Below, in pieces: positions 1-7,549 of a stretch of 14,938 nucleotides of DNA (position 1 is its first letter; the number at the start of each line of letters is the position of its first letter). The position numbers were made by a program, and so were the translations under genes. The notes beneath the pieces were generated by a model. That model saw only the letters and a program-made list of their open reading frames with translations. It made no database searches and was not told the origin of the DNA. The stretch covers positions 1-14,938 of the forward strand of contig CAJKQZ010000046.1 in assembly GCA_905202115.1 (NCBI GenBank), in the 5' to 3' direction. Source of the stretch: an uncultured Prevotellaceae bacterium. GTDB lineage: Bacteria > Bacteroidota > Bacteroidia > Bacteroidales > Bacteroidaceae.

Positions 1-222
1 ATCGATATGGTCATAGCCTATCGTAGCCGTCACAACAAAGCGCACTTTACTCCCGCGCAGCAACGCTCCGTCGCAGCGGGTGCGGGTGCGTACCATAAGA
101 GCGTCGGCGTTGCGCACGTCTTCTGCCGAGATTGCGTTTCCGGGCAAGTAGACCGTTTCGAAACCGAGGCTTTCGGACACACCGCGCAGATAAGGAATCT
201 TGTCGTCGGCTATAAGTCTCAC
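1..222 (-). CDS. pdxB: Erythronate-4-phosphate dehydrogenase, N-terminal part (cut by window edge)
   Basis: The minus strand reads open from a GTG at 222-220 to the window edge, giving 74 residues that begin MRLIADDKIPYLRG. This matches the N-terminus of PdxB (E. coli starts MKILVDENMPYARD). The later segment ADALMVRTRTRCDGALL, then FVVTATIGYDHID, is the usual PdxB/2-hydroxyacid-dehydrogenase first strand-helix unit leading to the D-H-(I/V)-D motif. PdxB is a cytosolic NAD-dependent enzyme that oxidises 4-phosphoerythronate in the DXP-dependent route to pyridoxal phosphate. The NAD-binding domain and catalytic residues lie beyond the edge. An in-frame TGA at 228-226, two codons upstream, rules out any longer start, so GTG is the likely initiator. 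It diverges from the DUF4254 gene. A generic D-2-hydroxyacid dehydrogenase is the alternative, but the ADDKIPY opening favours PdxB. Confidence 0.85.
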   Translation of the reverse strand, partial: MRLIADDKIPYLRGVSESLGFETVYLPGNAISAEDVRNADALMVRTRTRCDGALLRGSKVRFVVTATIGYDHID

Positions 223-249
223 TTTTCAAATGCTTGCATGCTGTGTGTA

Positions 250-257
250 CAAAATTA
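250..257 (-). promoter_or_regulatory. Candidate -7 box for pdxB
   Basis: On the minus strand this reads TAATTTTG, a match to the Bacteroidetes sigma-ABfr -7 consensus TAnnTTTG. It lies about 28 nt upstream of the GTG start. No good -33 TTTG is seen 19-21 nt further upstream, so the call rests on the -7 box and its position. Confidence 0.45.
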
Positions 258-300
258 GCCCTTTTTGCGCAATCAGGCTCACCGTTACCCGAAAAAAACA

Positions 301-308
301 TATCTTTG
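301..308 (+). promoter_or_regulatory. Candidate -7 box for the DUF4254 gene
   Basis: TATCTTTG fits TAnnTTTG exactly and sits 33 nt upstream of the ATG at 341. The leader between them is almost pure A/T (atatatataactc...), as is common for Bacteroidales 5' UTRs. No clear -33 TTTG at the right distance is seen. The box is back to back with the pdxB promoter in a 118-bp divergent gap. Confidence 0.55.
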
Positions 309-340
309 CAAATATATATAACTCTAAAACTGAATTTTTT

Positions 341-946
341 ATGACTTTTACAGAGATGTGCCGCCCGATTTTCGATTCGGCCATAGTCGATTATCACAAG
401 ACAGACAACGTCGACACACCCATGATAAACCCTTTCAAGGAGGGCACCATAGAGTACGACCTGTACACCAAGATTTGGATTGACACCGTTCAGTGGCATT
501 TCGAGGATTTGATTCGCGATCCGGCCATAGACCCCGTCGAGGCACTTGTGCTCAAGCGCAGAATCGACAAGAGCAACCAGGACCGCACCGACCTTGTAGA
601 GAGAATCGACAGTTATTTCTACACAAAATACAAGGACGTGCAGCCTGCGCCCGACGCCACTATCAATACCGAAAGTCCCGCGTGGGCTGTAGACCGCCTA
701 TCAATCCTCGCGCTCAAGATTTACCACATGCGCGTTGAAGCCGAGCGCGCCGACGCGCCAGCCGACCACCGCGAACGCTGCCGCACCAAGCTGGCAGTGC
801 TCCTCGAGCAGCAGAAAGACCTGTCGTCGGCCATAGACACTCTGCTTGCCGACATCGAAGCCGGCCGCAAGTACATGAAAGTGTACAAGCAGATGAAAAT
901 GTATAACGATACCGACACCAACCCCGTGCTTTACGCCAAAAAGTAA
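341..946 (+). CDS. DUF4254 family protein
   Basis: A 201-residue protein starting MTFTEMCRPIFDSAI and ending MYNDTDTNPVLYAKK. Segments such as GTIEYDLYTKIWIDTVQWH, TINTESPAWAVDRLSILAL and DIEAGRKYMKVYKQMKMYN are hallmarks of the DUF4254 family of Bacteroidetes, and the length is the usual ~200 residues. The chain looks entirely alpha-helical with many charged residues. It has no signal peptide or membrane segment, so it should be cytosolic. Its biochemical function is unknown. As I recall, in other Bacteroidales it often neighbours lipopolysaccharide heptosyltransferase-type genes, but none is present here; instead it is divergent from pdxB. ATG 341 was chosen because it follows the promoter at 301-308 and fits the family N-terminus. 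The same frame extends upstream to 200, but that part overlaps the promoter and pdxB. Confidence 0.9.
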   Translation: MTFTEMCRPIFDSAIVDYHKTDNVDTPMINPFKEGTIEYDLYTKIWIDTVQWHFEDLIRDPAIDPVEALVLKRRIDKSNQDRTDLVERIDSYFYTKYKDVQPAPDATINTESPAWAVDRLSILALKIYHMRVEAERADAPADHRERCRTKLAVLLEQQKDLSSAIDTLLADIEAGRKYMKVYKQMKMYNDTDTNPVLYAKK

Positions 947-969
947 GACCGTGCGCACGTGGTGCGGTC
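947..969 (+). terminator. Weak hairpin directly after the DUF4254 stop
   Basis: GACCG at 947-951 pairs with CGGTC at 965-969, with an inner CAC/GTG pairing. It starts at the first base after the stop codon, where a terminator would be expected. No T-run follows, so it may only be an RNA 3'-end structure or chance. Confidence 0.25.
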
Positions 970-1044
970 TGCCTGTCGCAAGGTGTAGGCAAGGCCTCGC
1001 ATTGAAACATATTTTAACCGATTTTTACACTCGAAAAGGCTCGC

Positions 1045-1135
1045 GTAAAAACTCTTCCCGCAGATAAAAAAATTATCTCAGAGATAATTCAAAATATGTC
1101 TGAGATAATTTGAAATATCTCAGACATATTTTTGG
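1045..1135 (-). repeat. Palindromic intergenic repeat, copy A (partial element, extra dyad)
   Basis: The core is an imperfect 42-bp palindrome at 1091-1132 (arms 1091-1111 and 1112-1132, two mismatched positions) built on ATATGTCTGAGATA. To its left, GTAAAAACTCTTCCCGC (1045-1061) corresponds to GTAAAAAACTTCCCGC in copy E, so this copy keeps the right end of the long element in the same orientation as E. Between the two parts is an additional perfect 9-bp dyad, AATTATCTC-A-GAGATAATT (1071-1089), not found in the other copies. The cag-ttgaaaata spacer of the long copies is not preserved. It lies between co-directional DUF4254 and ispG. The whole 947-1263 gap holds only this repeat and two hairpins. 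Confidence 0.85.
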
Positions 1136-1199
1136 CGGCATGGATAAAGGCTTTCGGAGAGTGATTTGCCGAAGCCGTAAAAGTGTTAAGAATTTATAA

Positions 1200-1231
1200 A
1201 AAACGGGGCGTCGCAACGACACTCCCGTTTT
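1200..1231 (+). other. Strong hairpin in the ispG leader or upstream terminator
   Basis: AAAACGGG (1200-1207) pairs perfectly with CCCGTTTT (1224-1231), enclosing a second stem GTCG-CAA-CGAC (1210-1220). The 8-bp outer stem ends in a T4 run, so it resembles an intrinsic terminator for transcription arriving from upstream. It lies only 32 nt before the ispG ATG, so it could also sit in the ispG mRNA leader. No convincing TAnnTTTG box for ispG was found in this gap. Confidence 0.4.
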
Positions 1232-1263
1232 GCCGTTTTCGAACAAAAGGAAAATTTTTTGTC

Positions 1264-3126
1264 ATGTCAATCGATTTGTTCAATTATCGCCGACGCCACA
1301 CGCACAAGGTGCATGTAGGGCGCACTCCGTTGGGGAGCGACCACCCCATACGACTGCAGAGCATGAACACCACCTCTACCGACGACGTGGAGGCGAGCAT
1401 TGCACAGGCGGAGCGCATTGTTGCCGCCGGTGCCGACTATGTGCGCCTCACCACTCAGGGCGTGCGGCAGGTGGAGAGCCTTGCCCTCATACGCAAAGGG
1501 CTGAGAGAACGCGGAGTGTCGGCGCCGCTCGTGGCCGACGTGCATTTCAATCCCAATGTGGCCGACGCCGCAGCGCGCGTAGTCGAAGCCGTGCGCATAA
1601 ATCCTGGAAATTATGTAGACCCTGCCCGCACTTTCCGGAGTATAGAGTATACCGACGACGAATACCGCGCCGAACTTGAGCGGTTGGAGGAGCGCTTTGT
1701 GAAACTGCTCGAAATATGCCGCAACAACCGCACTGCGCTGCGCATAGGAGTGAACCACGGTTCGCTTTCCGACCGCATAATGAGCCGTTACGGCGACACT
1801 CCCGAGGGCATTGTGGAGAGCTGCATGGAATTTCTGCGCGTGTGCGTGCGCCACTCCTTTGCCGACGTTGTAGTCTCCATAAAGGCGAGCAATCCCGTGG
1901 TAATGGTCAGGTCGGTGCGCCTGCTGGTCAAGGCTATGGACGATGAAGGTATGACTTTTCCGCTTCACCTCGGCGTTACAGAGGCCGGAGCGGGCGAGGA
2001 CGGGCGCATAAAGAGCGCGCTCGGCATAGGGGCGCTGCTCAGCGACGGAATGGGCGACACCATACGCGTGTCGCTTTCGGAAGCTCCAGAGAACGAAGTG
2101 CCCGTTGCCCGCAAACTCGTGAATTACATACTCCTACGCCGCAACAAAAAGCGTTTGGAAGCCACGCCGGCCGAAGATTTCGACTATCTGCGCCCCGAAC
2201 GTCGTGTAACGCGCGCGGTGCTCGACATAGGCGGCGACAATGTGCCCGTGGTGATAGGAACCGACTGTACGCCGGCCGACTACGACGCCGGTCTCCGCCC
2301 CGATTATGTGATAATGAGCGGCAATGCCGTTCCTACATTGCCCGACGACGGGATGCGCTATATCGTTCCCGCCGCGGCATACGACGGGCGCAAAAACACA
2401 TACCCGCTTTTCAACGCGGGCAACCTCGCCGGAATAGCCTCGTGCTCCGCCGAAGCCAAGTTTCTCGAGACAGAACCGTTCGCTTTTGGCGGTGAGACGG
2501 CAGAATGCCTGCGCTCCAACCCCGATACGGTGCTTATTATAAAAACCTCCTCGCGCAACTGCATAGGCGAGGCGCGCGCAATAATCCACAGCCTCATGAC
2601 CGCGGGCATAGCCAATCCTGTGGTCTTTGCCAAGCCTTACGACCATAAAGCTACGGAACTCGAGGACTTGCAGATAGAAAGTGCGGCCGATACAGGCGCA
2701 CTTATTTTCGACGGCCTGCTCGACGGCTTGTGCATTGTCGACGCAAACCGCTCGCACAAGGCTCATCTGCCCGCAGGCGACGTTATCGCCACGATGTTTT
2801 CCATACTTCAGGCGTCGGGCCGGCGCATAACCAAAACGGAATACATAAGTTGCCCCGGCTGCGGGCGTACAATGTACGACCTCGAAGGCACGCTGGCACG
2901 CATAAAGGCGGCAACCGAAGGCATGGTGGGCGTGAAAATAGCCGTTATGGGCTGCATTGTGAACGGCCCGGGCGAAATGGCCGACGCCGATTACGGATAT
3001 GTGGGCGCAGCGCGCGGGAAAGTGAGTCTGTACCGCAGAAAGGAGTGCGTGGAACGCAACATTCCCGAGGCGGAAGCCGTGGAACACCTCCTTGCATTGA
3101 TAAACTCCGACCGCGAACGCAAATAA
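1264..3126 (+). CDS. ispG: (E)-4-hydroxy-3-methylbut-2-enyl-diphosphate synthase (IspG/GcpE), long form
   Basis: IspG is a 4Fe-4S enzyme converting methylerythritol cyclodiphosphate to HMBPP, the penultimate step of the MEP isoprenoid pathway, in the cytosol. The N-terminal TIM barrel shows PIRLQSMNTTSTDDVEAS, GADYVRLTTQGVRQ, VADVHFNPNVA and RIGVNHGSLSDRIM. The C-terminal reductase-like domain shows CPGCGRTMYDLEGT (Cys530, Cys533) and MGCIVNGPGE (Cys564, Glu571), which supply the three cluster cysteines and the conserved glutamate. At 620 residues it is the long type with a middle insert domain, as in Bacteroidetes, chlamydiae and plants, rather than the ~370-residue E. coli form. The frame is open upstream to 1183, but ATG 1264 gives the family start (MSIDLFNYRRR) and is preceded by AAAAGGAAAA. 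It appears to be transcribed alone. Confidence 0.96.
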   Translation: MSIDLFNYRRRHTHKVHVGRTPLGSDHPIRLQSMNTTSTDDVEASIAQAERIVAAGADYVRLTTQGVRQVESLALIRKGLRERGVSAPLVADVHFNPNVADAAARVVEAVRINPGNYVDPARTFRSIEYTDDEYRAELERLEERFVKLLEICRNNRTALRIGVNHGSLSDRIMSRYGDTPEGIVESCMEFLRVCVRHSFADVVVSIKASNPVVMVRSVRLLVKAMDDEGMTFPLHLGVTEAGAGEDGRIKSALGIGALLSDGMGDTIRVSLSEAPENEVPVARKLVNYILLRRNKKRLEATPAEDFDYLRPERRVTRAVLDIGGDNVPVVIGTDCTPADYDAGLRPDYVIMSGNAVPTLPDDGMRYIVPAAAYDGRKNTYPLFNAGNLAGIASCSAEAKFLETEPFAFGGETAECLRSNPDTVLIIKTSSRNCIGEARAIIHSLMTAGIANPVVFAKPYDHKATELEDLQIESAADTGALIFDGLLDGLCIVDANRSHKAHLPAGDVIATMFSILQASGRRITKTEYISCPGCGRTMYDLEGTLARIKAATEGMVGVKIAVMGCIVNGPGEMADADYGYVGAARGKVSLYRRKECVERNIPEAEAVEHLLALINSDRERK

Positions 3127-3137
3127 AGAACCGCTCC

Positions 3138-3328
3138 CGCCCTGCGGCATGGTTTTGCAGACAAAAACGGTCAACGGCCAAGCACTTGAAAATCAGCAGG
3201 TGTATATGTAGCAAAAAATATGTCTGAGATATTTTAAATTATCTCAGACATATTTTCGATTATCTCCCTTGTATTTTCAATTTACTGCGGGAAGTTTTTT
3301 ACCATGCGAAAAAAATATTTTTTTTCGC
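3138..3328 (+). repeat. Palindromic intergenic repeat, copy B (full-length element)
   Basis: A full-length copy beginning 12 bp after the ispG stop. In order: a GC-rich left end (3138-3152), TTTTGCAGACAAAAACGG (3153-3170), the segment AAGCACTTGAAAATCAGC (3180-3197), TATATGTAGC, the 42-bp core palindrome (3215-3256, one mismatch), the third half-site TTATCTC (3260-3266), CTGCGGGAAGTTTTTT (3285-3300), and finally GCG-A7-TA-T8-CGC (3306-3328), which forms a second hairpin. Bases 3178-3302 match copy E, in reverse complement, at all but one position (A at 3284). No ORF of plausible composition lies inside and no target-site duplication is evident. Together with the SGNH promoter it fills most of the 3127-3530 gap. 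Confidence 0.9.
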
Positions 3329-3476
3329 GCGAGGCATATTTTTTATAAAACCCTCTTCTACCGGTTTTCCGCAGAGCCGTTTCCGTTCATGTCCAGCCCG
3401 CGTCGAAACAGCTCGCAGGTATATTACCCCACTTCGCACAACAACTTTTGTTCGAGCGCTTTTTGAAGCGTTACGA

Positions 3477-3507
3477 TTTGCCTTTGTCTGCCGTTTTGCT
3501 ACCTTTG
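3477..3507 (+). promoter_or_regulatory. Consensus Bacteroidetes promoter of the SGNH hydrolase gene
   Basis: TTTG at 3477-3480 (-33 box) is separated by exactly 19 nt from TACCTTTG at 3500-3507 (-7 box, TAnnTTTG). This is the full sigma-ABfr consensus with canonical spacing. Transcription should begin near 3512-3515, leaving a short A-rich leader without a Shine-Dalgarno site before ATG 3531. It is the best promoter in the window. Confidence 0.8.
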
Positions 3508-3530
3508 TGGAAAATAAAAACCAACTACTT

Positions 3531-4349
3531 ATGAGAATCAATCTGAAAACCGTTATATGCGCTGCGGCGTTTGTGCTGGCAGCGGCTCCGCTGTGTGCGC
3601 AGACCGTCATTACTCATCCCTGGCAGAACAAACGCGTGGCTTACTTGGGCGACTCGGTGACAGATCCCGAGGCCGTGGGCGTGAAACCCAAATATCATCA
3701 GTTTCTGAAAGAAATGCTCGGCATTACGCCCTATGTGTACGGCGTGAACGGGCGGGAGTGGAGCGACATTCCGCATCAGGCCGAGCAACTCGAGCAGGAA
3801 CACGGGCAGGATGTGGACGCGATATTGATTTTTATCGGGACGAACGATTTCAACGCCGGTGTGCCCATTGGAAAATGGTATTCCGAAAGCGCGGAAAAGG
3901 TGGTGGCAGCCGCCGGCAAGCCGCGCGCCGAGGAAACGCGCATGAAACGCACGCCCGTAATGGACGGCGCAACGCTCTGCGGGAGGATAAACATAGCCAT
4001 GAACAGGGTAAAGACGCTCTTCCCTACCAAGCAGGTGGTTCTGATAACTCCTTTGCACCGCGCCTATGCGGAGTTTGGCGACAGCAACGTCCAGCCCTCC
4101 GAAGAATACGCCAACTCGTGCGGCGAGTGGTTTGCCGATTATGTGGAAGCCGTGAAGCAGGCTGGCAATGTGTGGGCCGTACCTGTAATCGACCTTAACG
4201 CCGACTCGGGGCTTTATCCGCTGCTCGATTCGCAGTCGATGTATTTCCGCGACGCGCAGACCGACCGTCTGCATCCAAGTGTCGACGGCCAGCGCCGCAT
4301 GGCCCTTACGCTGATGTACCGTCTGCTCGCGCTTCCGTGCATATTCTGA
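3531..4349 (+). CDS. Secreted SGNH/GDSL-type hydrolase
   Basis: A 272-residue protein with an N-terminal signal peptide (MRINLKTVICAAAFVLAAAPLCAQ, likely cleaved after residue 23 or 24). SGNH-fold blocks follow: YLGDSVTD with nucleophile Ser42, a VNGREWSDI segment that may supply the oxyanion glycine, IFIGTNDF (Gly103, Asn105), and DRLHPSVDGQRRMA with the catalytic Asp245-His248 pair. These serine hydrolases act as esterases or lipases, in Bacteroidales often on carbohydrate ester groups; the substrate cannot be told from sequence. The protein should be exported to the periplasm. ATG 3531 follows a consensus promoter and gives a clean signal peptide, although an in-frame start at 3507 exists inside the promoter box. 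It is monocistronic and converges on the outer-membrane barrel gene, with repeat copy C between them. Confidence 0.88.
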   Translation: MRINLKTVICAAAFVLAAAPLCAQTVITHPWQNKRVAYLGDSVTDPEAVGVKPKYHQFLKEMLGITPYVYGVNGREWSDIPHQAEQLEQEHGQDVDAILIFIGTNDFNAGVPIGKWYSESAEKVVAAAGKPRAEETRMKRTPVMDGATLCGRINIAMNRVKTLFPTKQVVLITPLHRAYAEFGDSNVQPSEEYANSCGEWFADYVEAVKQAGNVWAVPVIDLNADSGLYPLLDSQSMYFRDAQTDRLHPSVDGQRRMALTLMYRLLALPCIF

Positions 4350-4370
4350 ACGACGCCCTCAAGAGCTTGA

Positions 4371-4449
4371 AAAAATATGTCTGAGATATTTTAAAATATC
4401 TCAGACATATTTTGAATTATCTCCGATGTATTTTTGTTTTCGTGCGGGA
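4371..4449 (+). repeat. Palindromic intergenic repeat, copy C (perfect 42-bp palindrome), possible bidirectional terminator
   Basis: Bases 4372-4413 form a perfect 42-bp palindrome with two 21-base arms. It is followed by GAATTATCTCC (third half-site) and a TGTATTTTT...TGCGGGAA segment matching the right part of copy B. The left part of the element is missing apart from a short GCTTGAAAA resemblance. It sits between the convergent 3' ends of the SGNH and barrel genes. Each arm ends in a T-run on the outgoing strand, so the RNA hairpin would look like a Rho-independent terminator in both directions. Confidence 0.88.
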
Positions 4450-4483
4450 ACCGCTTTTCCGTTTACCACAGGAGAGCTCGGAA

Positions 4484-7420
4484 TCAGCCGACATCGCCCG
4501 GAGCTTTTTTGGGCTTTATATTGAGGCGGTATATAAGCCGCAGCATTCCGTATTGCGTGATTGTGTTGTGCCATGCCTCGTAGCGTCCCTGCGCGTTTAT
4601 GGTGCGTGTAACGTTCGAAAGTTGTCCCAGGATGTCGAAACCGGTGATTTGCAGGGTTATGGCATTTTTGAAGAAGCGGCGCGAGAGCGTTCCGTTCCAC
4701 ACAATGTCGTCGGTGTTCATCGAACTGCTGCCGTAGCCGCGGCGCGAGTAGACGGTAAGGTCGGTGGCAATCTGGAAATCGGCCGGCAAGTCCCACGTGA
4801 GCGTCGCCCCATAGTTGAAGTCCTCGGCGTTGATTGCGGTAAAGCCTTTGCGCCGGCTCGAAGTGTTGTTCCACGTTATTCCGCCCGTGAGGCCCACTTT
4901 TGCGTGGGGCAGGTTGTAATTCACCGCTATGTTCTCATGCAGGTTGAGCGTCTTTACGGTGCTGCGCACGGGAGCTGGCGTGCTGCCGTCGCTTATCATG
5001 TCGACGTTATGGTAGAACGAGGCGCTGGTATAAGTGTTGAGCATTATTTTCTTGGCCTTGTCGAGAGGTTGGGAGTAGGTAATGTTGCCGTAAATGTCGT
5101 AGTTTCCGTTTACGTTGCAGGGCGTCCATGTTTTGGCACCTTCCGTCTTGTCGTACACGTACCCCCATGCCGTGCGGTTGGATGTTACGTTGTATGAAGC
5201 GTATGCGCTGAAATTAGTTTGCCGTTCGGTGTTCGACTTCTCGAACGAGGTCTTGAGCGTATGCGTGGTCGACGGCTTTATGTTGCGGCCGCCCATGTAT
5301 ATGTTGAACAAGTCGCTCGTGTCGGTGTAGGGAATGAACATCGCAAGGTCGGGCGTTGCGTGCGTAACCTCGTAAGTGGCCCATATGTGGTTTTTCTGAT
5401 TGTTCCACATGTGACGTATGTACAATTTCGGGTTGAAAAACACGTAATTCCGCGCAAGTGTGCTGTCGATTTCGGCACGCCGGTAGTCGAGATTCTTACG
5501 TATGAACGAAAGATTCAGTGCAAAATCCATTATTGTCCAGACACCTTTTTGCAATATGCCGTATTCGCGCGTGTATTTCAGTCCGGCGGTGTGTTCATAG
5601 TTGTTGCCGGTGCGGTCGTAACTGTTTCCCGCGTCGATAGCCTGCATGTATTCCTCGTAAGAGGGCAGGTCGCCGAGCCGCACTGAATCTTCGCGCCCCC
5701 AGCCAGGCAGGCGGTCGAGACGGTAAAGCCCTTTGCCGCGGCGCTGACGCGAATAATTGAATTGGTACGAGGGCCTAATGCATATGTTTCCTGGGAAAAA
5801 TGCGCCGTAATCTATGCCGGCCGATACATTCAGGTTGCGCTGCGGAGAGTCATGGACGTATTGGTTCTTGTACCGCAGATTGCCTGCGCGGAGAAAGTCG
5901 AGAACGTAATGGCCGAAGCTTTCCCCGTCGGCGTTCCTCGTTGAAATGTTGGCGTTCATGTTTATGAAATCCATCATTGTGGGACGAAAAGTAATGTTCA
6001 GGCCCGTGCCGGCCGAAAGGTCGTATCCGTTGCCGCGCATGTTAAGGTATGAGCGGTTTATCGCGATTTTGCGCATGATTGTTCCCGCCATGTTGCTCTG
6101 CAAACTGTCGAGCAGGGCCTTTCCGAATATCTTGTCGGGGTCGGTGTCGAATGTTCCGTCGGCCACGAAGTTTCTGTTGTTGCGTTTGTTGTAGCTGAAC
6201 GACGGCGTGAGGTTGAATCTGAGTTTCGTGTTGGGTATGAAAGAAAGGTCGTGCGATGTGCTTACCGAGGTGTTCGAACTTGTGCCGAACGAGAACGTTC
6301 TGTTGTATGTGTCGCCGCTTTCAAGAAAGTTCTGCGAGGCGGTGCGCGTTTTCGCGTCGTTCGAGGTGTGGCTCACCTCGGCGTTGCCGTTCAGATAGAA
6401 GCGTTTTTCGCGGTCGTTCACCATGTAATCCACGCCGCCTTTCTTTGTGGCGAGCAGACTTCCGCTCATTTTCGTTGGATCCCACGTGCCTTTTTCGCCC
6501 GGCTTGCGGTTTTCGTTGGTGTTGTTTGCCATGCCGTAGAGCGACACGCGGCTCTGCGGCGTGAACCGCAGTGCAAAAAGCCGCGCCAGGTATCTGTCGT
6601 CGGTGCCCTTACCGGCTTCGGCGTTTCCTATCCAGCCTATAGAGTATTGTTTCTTTAGATTCACATCCATAACGTACTCGCCGGGCCCCAGCTTGTGCCC
6701 CACGAACTCGGCCAGCCGGCTTTGCTTGTCGTATACCTTCACATCCTTAACCATGTAAGCCGGAAGGTTGTCGAGCATTATGCTGTTGTTGCCTTTGAAG
6801 AACTCCTCGCCGTTGAGCAGCAGACTCTCTATGCGTTTGCCGTTCACGGTTATCACTCCGTCGTCGTCGAGCTGTGCGCCCGGCAACTGCCGTATGAGCG
6901 CGTCGAGCATGGAACCTTCGGCCAGCTTGAAGGCGTCAGCGTTGTAGACCAGCGTATCGCCCTTGTGATAGAATTTCACCCGCGTGGCCTTTACGGTGGC
7001 GCCCTTCAGTTTCACATCCTTAGGCCGCGGCTTGAGCTGCGCTTCGTAGAACTTCTTGCCGAGGTTCCTGCCGCTTATCGTAGTGGACGGAACGTCTATA
7101 TATAAGGTTTCATAGCCTTCGGCCGAAAGCCTTATTATCATCGGACCGTTCGTCTTGTTTACGTGCAACATCCACCCGCCTTCGAAAGTATCTACATGGA
7201 CGTTTTTTAATGTGATGAACGAATCCACGACCAACGAATCGGGCGTGAGCAGTTCGGCCTTGCCGGGATAGATTCCTTTGTGGGTTATGCTGTTAACCAT
7301 TCCGCCAAAGTAAAAATAATCGCCCTTTCCCTGTGCCGAAGCAGGGGTTGCGGTAGCTATCATCATCATCGCAAACAATGCGAGCTGCAATGAGAGATAA
7401 AGAGAGTTGCGTATTTTCAT
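4484..7420 (-). CDS. Outer-membrane beta-barrel protein, TonB-dependent-receptor-like
   Basis: A 978-residue exported protein. The signal peptide is residues 1-30 (MKIRNSLYLS...TPASAQ). A carboxypeptidase-regulatory-like beta-sandwich follows at about 37-110 (GGMVNSITHKGIYPGKAEL...GGWMLHVNK...IIRLSAEGYETLYIDVP). A plug-like region at about 145-240 contains GSMLDALIRQLPGAQLDDDG and VNGKRIESLLLNGEEFF. The remainder has alternating aromatic/polar strands typical of a large TonB-receptor-type barrel (outer membrane beta-barrel family), ending GMLRLIYRLNI plus a short basic tail. No TonB box or SusD partner is seen, so its ligand is unknown. Start at 7420 is preferred over 7456 because it gives a normal signal peptide; the longer version would add 12 polar residues. 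It appears to be a single-gene unit. Confidence 0.85.
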   Translation of the reverse strand: MKIRNSLYLSLQLALFAMMMIATATPASAQGKGDYFYFGGMVNSITHKGIYPGKAELLTPDSLVVDSFITLKNVHVDTFEGGWMLHVNKTNGPMIIRLSAEGYETLYIDVPSTTISGRNLGKKFYEAQLKPRPKDVKLKGATVKATRVKFYHKGDTLVYNADAFKLAEGSMLDALIRQLPGAQLDDDGVITVNGKRIESLLLNGEEFFKGNNSIMLDNLPAYMVKDVKVYDKQSRLAEFVGHKLGPGEYVMDVNLKKQYSIGWIGNAEAGKGTDDRYLARLFALRFTPQSRVSLYGMANNTNENRKPGEKGTWDPTKMSGSLLATKKGGVDYMVNDREKRFYLNGNAEVSHTSNDAKTRTASQNFLESGDTYNRTFSFGTSSNTSVSTSHDLSFIPNTKLRFNLTPSFSYNKRNNRNFVADGTFDTDPDKIFGKALLDSLQSNMAGTIMRKIAINRSYLNMRGNGYDLSAGTGLNITFRPTMMDFINMNANISTRNADGESFGHYVLDFLRAGNLRYKNQYVHDSPQRNLNVSAGIDYGAFFPGNICIRPSYQFNYSRQRRGKGLYRLDRLPGWGREDSVRLGDLPSYEEYMQAIDAGNSYDRTGNNYEHTAGLKYTREYGILQKGVWTIMDFALNLSFIRKNLDYRRAEIDSTLARNYVFFNPKLYIRHMWNNQKNHIWATYEVTHATPDLAMFIPYTDTSDLFNIYMGGRNIKPSTTHTLKTSFEKSNTERQTNFSAYASYNVTSNRTAWGYVYDKTEGAKTWTPCNVNGNYDIYGNITYSQPLDKAKKIMLNTYTSASFYHNVDMISDGSTPAPVRSTVKTLNLHENIAVNYNLPHAKVGLTGGITWNNTSSRRKGFTAINAEDFNYGATLTWDLPADFQIATDLTVYSRRGYGSSSMNTDDIVWNGTLSRRFFKNAITLQITGFDILGQLSNVTRTINAQGRYEAWHNTITQYGMLRLIYRLNIKPKKAPGDVG

Positions 7421-7541
7421 TAATGTGATTGTTTTCTTTTCTTGCAGATTTATCATTACCGCTTTTTTATAATACGTACCGGAGGTGGCATTTGTGACAA
7501 GGCGGAACGTCTTTTTTTGAGGAAACCTTCAATATTCTTTG

Positions 7542-7549
7542 CAAAATTA
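7542..7549 (-). promoter_or_regulatory. Candidate -7 box for the barrel gene, with a G8 tract at the -33 position
   Basis: On the minus strand this reads TAATTTTG (TAnnTTTG). The place where a -33 TTTG would stand, 19 nt upstream, is occupied by a run of eight G (7575-7568). The implied 5' UTR is about 115 nt. Homopolymer runs in promoters of surface-protein genes can change length by slippage, but variation here is only a possibility. Confidence 0.4.

Noticed and set aside
47..499. Open frame on the minus strand across the pdxB/DUF4254 boundary
   Set aside because: It overlaps the real pdxB frame and antisense DUF4254, shows no recognisable protein, and is low-complexity Arg-rich, as expected from a shadow frame in GC-rich DNA.
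2134..3174. 346-codon open frame antisense to ispG
   Set aside because: It is fully opposite a well-supported ispG, rich in His, Ala and Arg, and has no domain or promoter. It is a shadow of biased codon use.
3138..3328. Insertion sequence or integrative-element end at copy B
   Set aside because: No transposase or integrase frame, no terminal inverted repeats and no target duplication are visible; a non-autonomous repeat fits better.
3269..3466. Small plus-strand ORF across the right end of repeat copy B
   Set aside because: It is translated from the repeat and AT tracts, overlaps the SGNH promoter region, and has no ribosome-binding context or recognisable sequence.
4412..5197. 261-codon plus-strand frame antisense to the barrel gene
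   Set aside because: It begins inside repeat copy C and runs opposite the C-terminal barrel strands; its Val/Arg-rich composition is typical of antisense frames.
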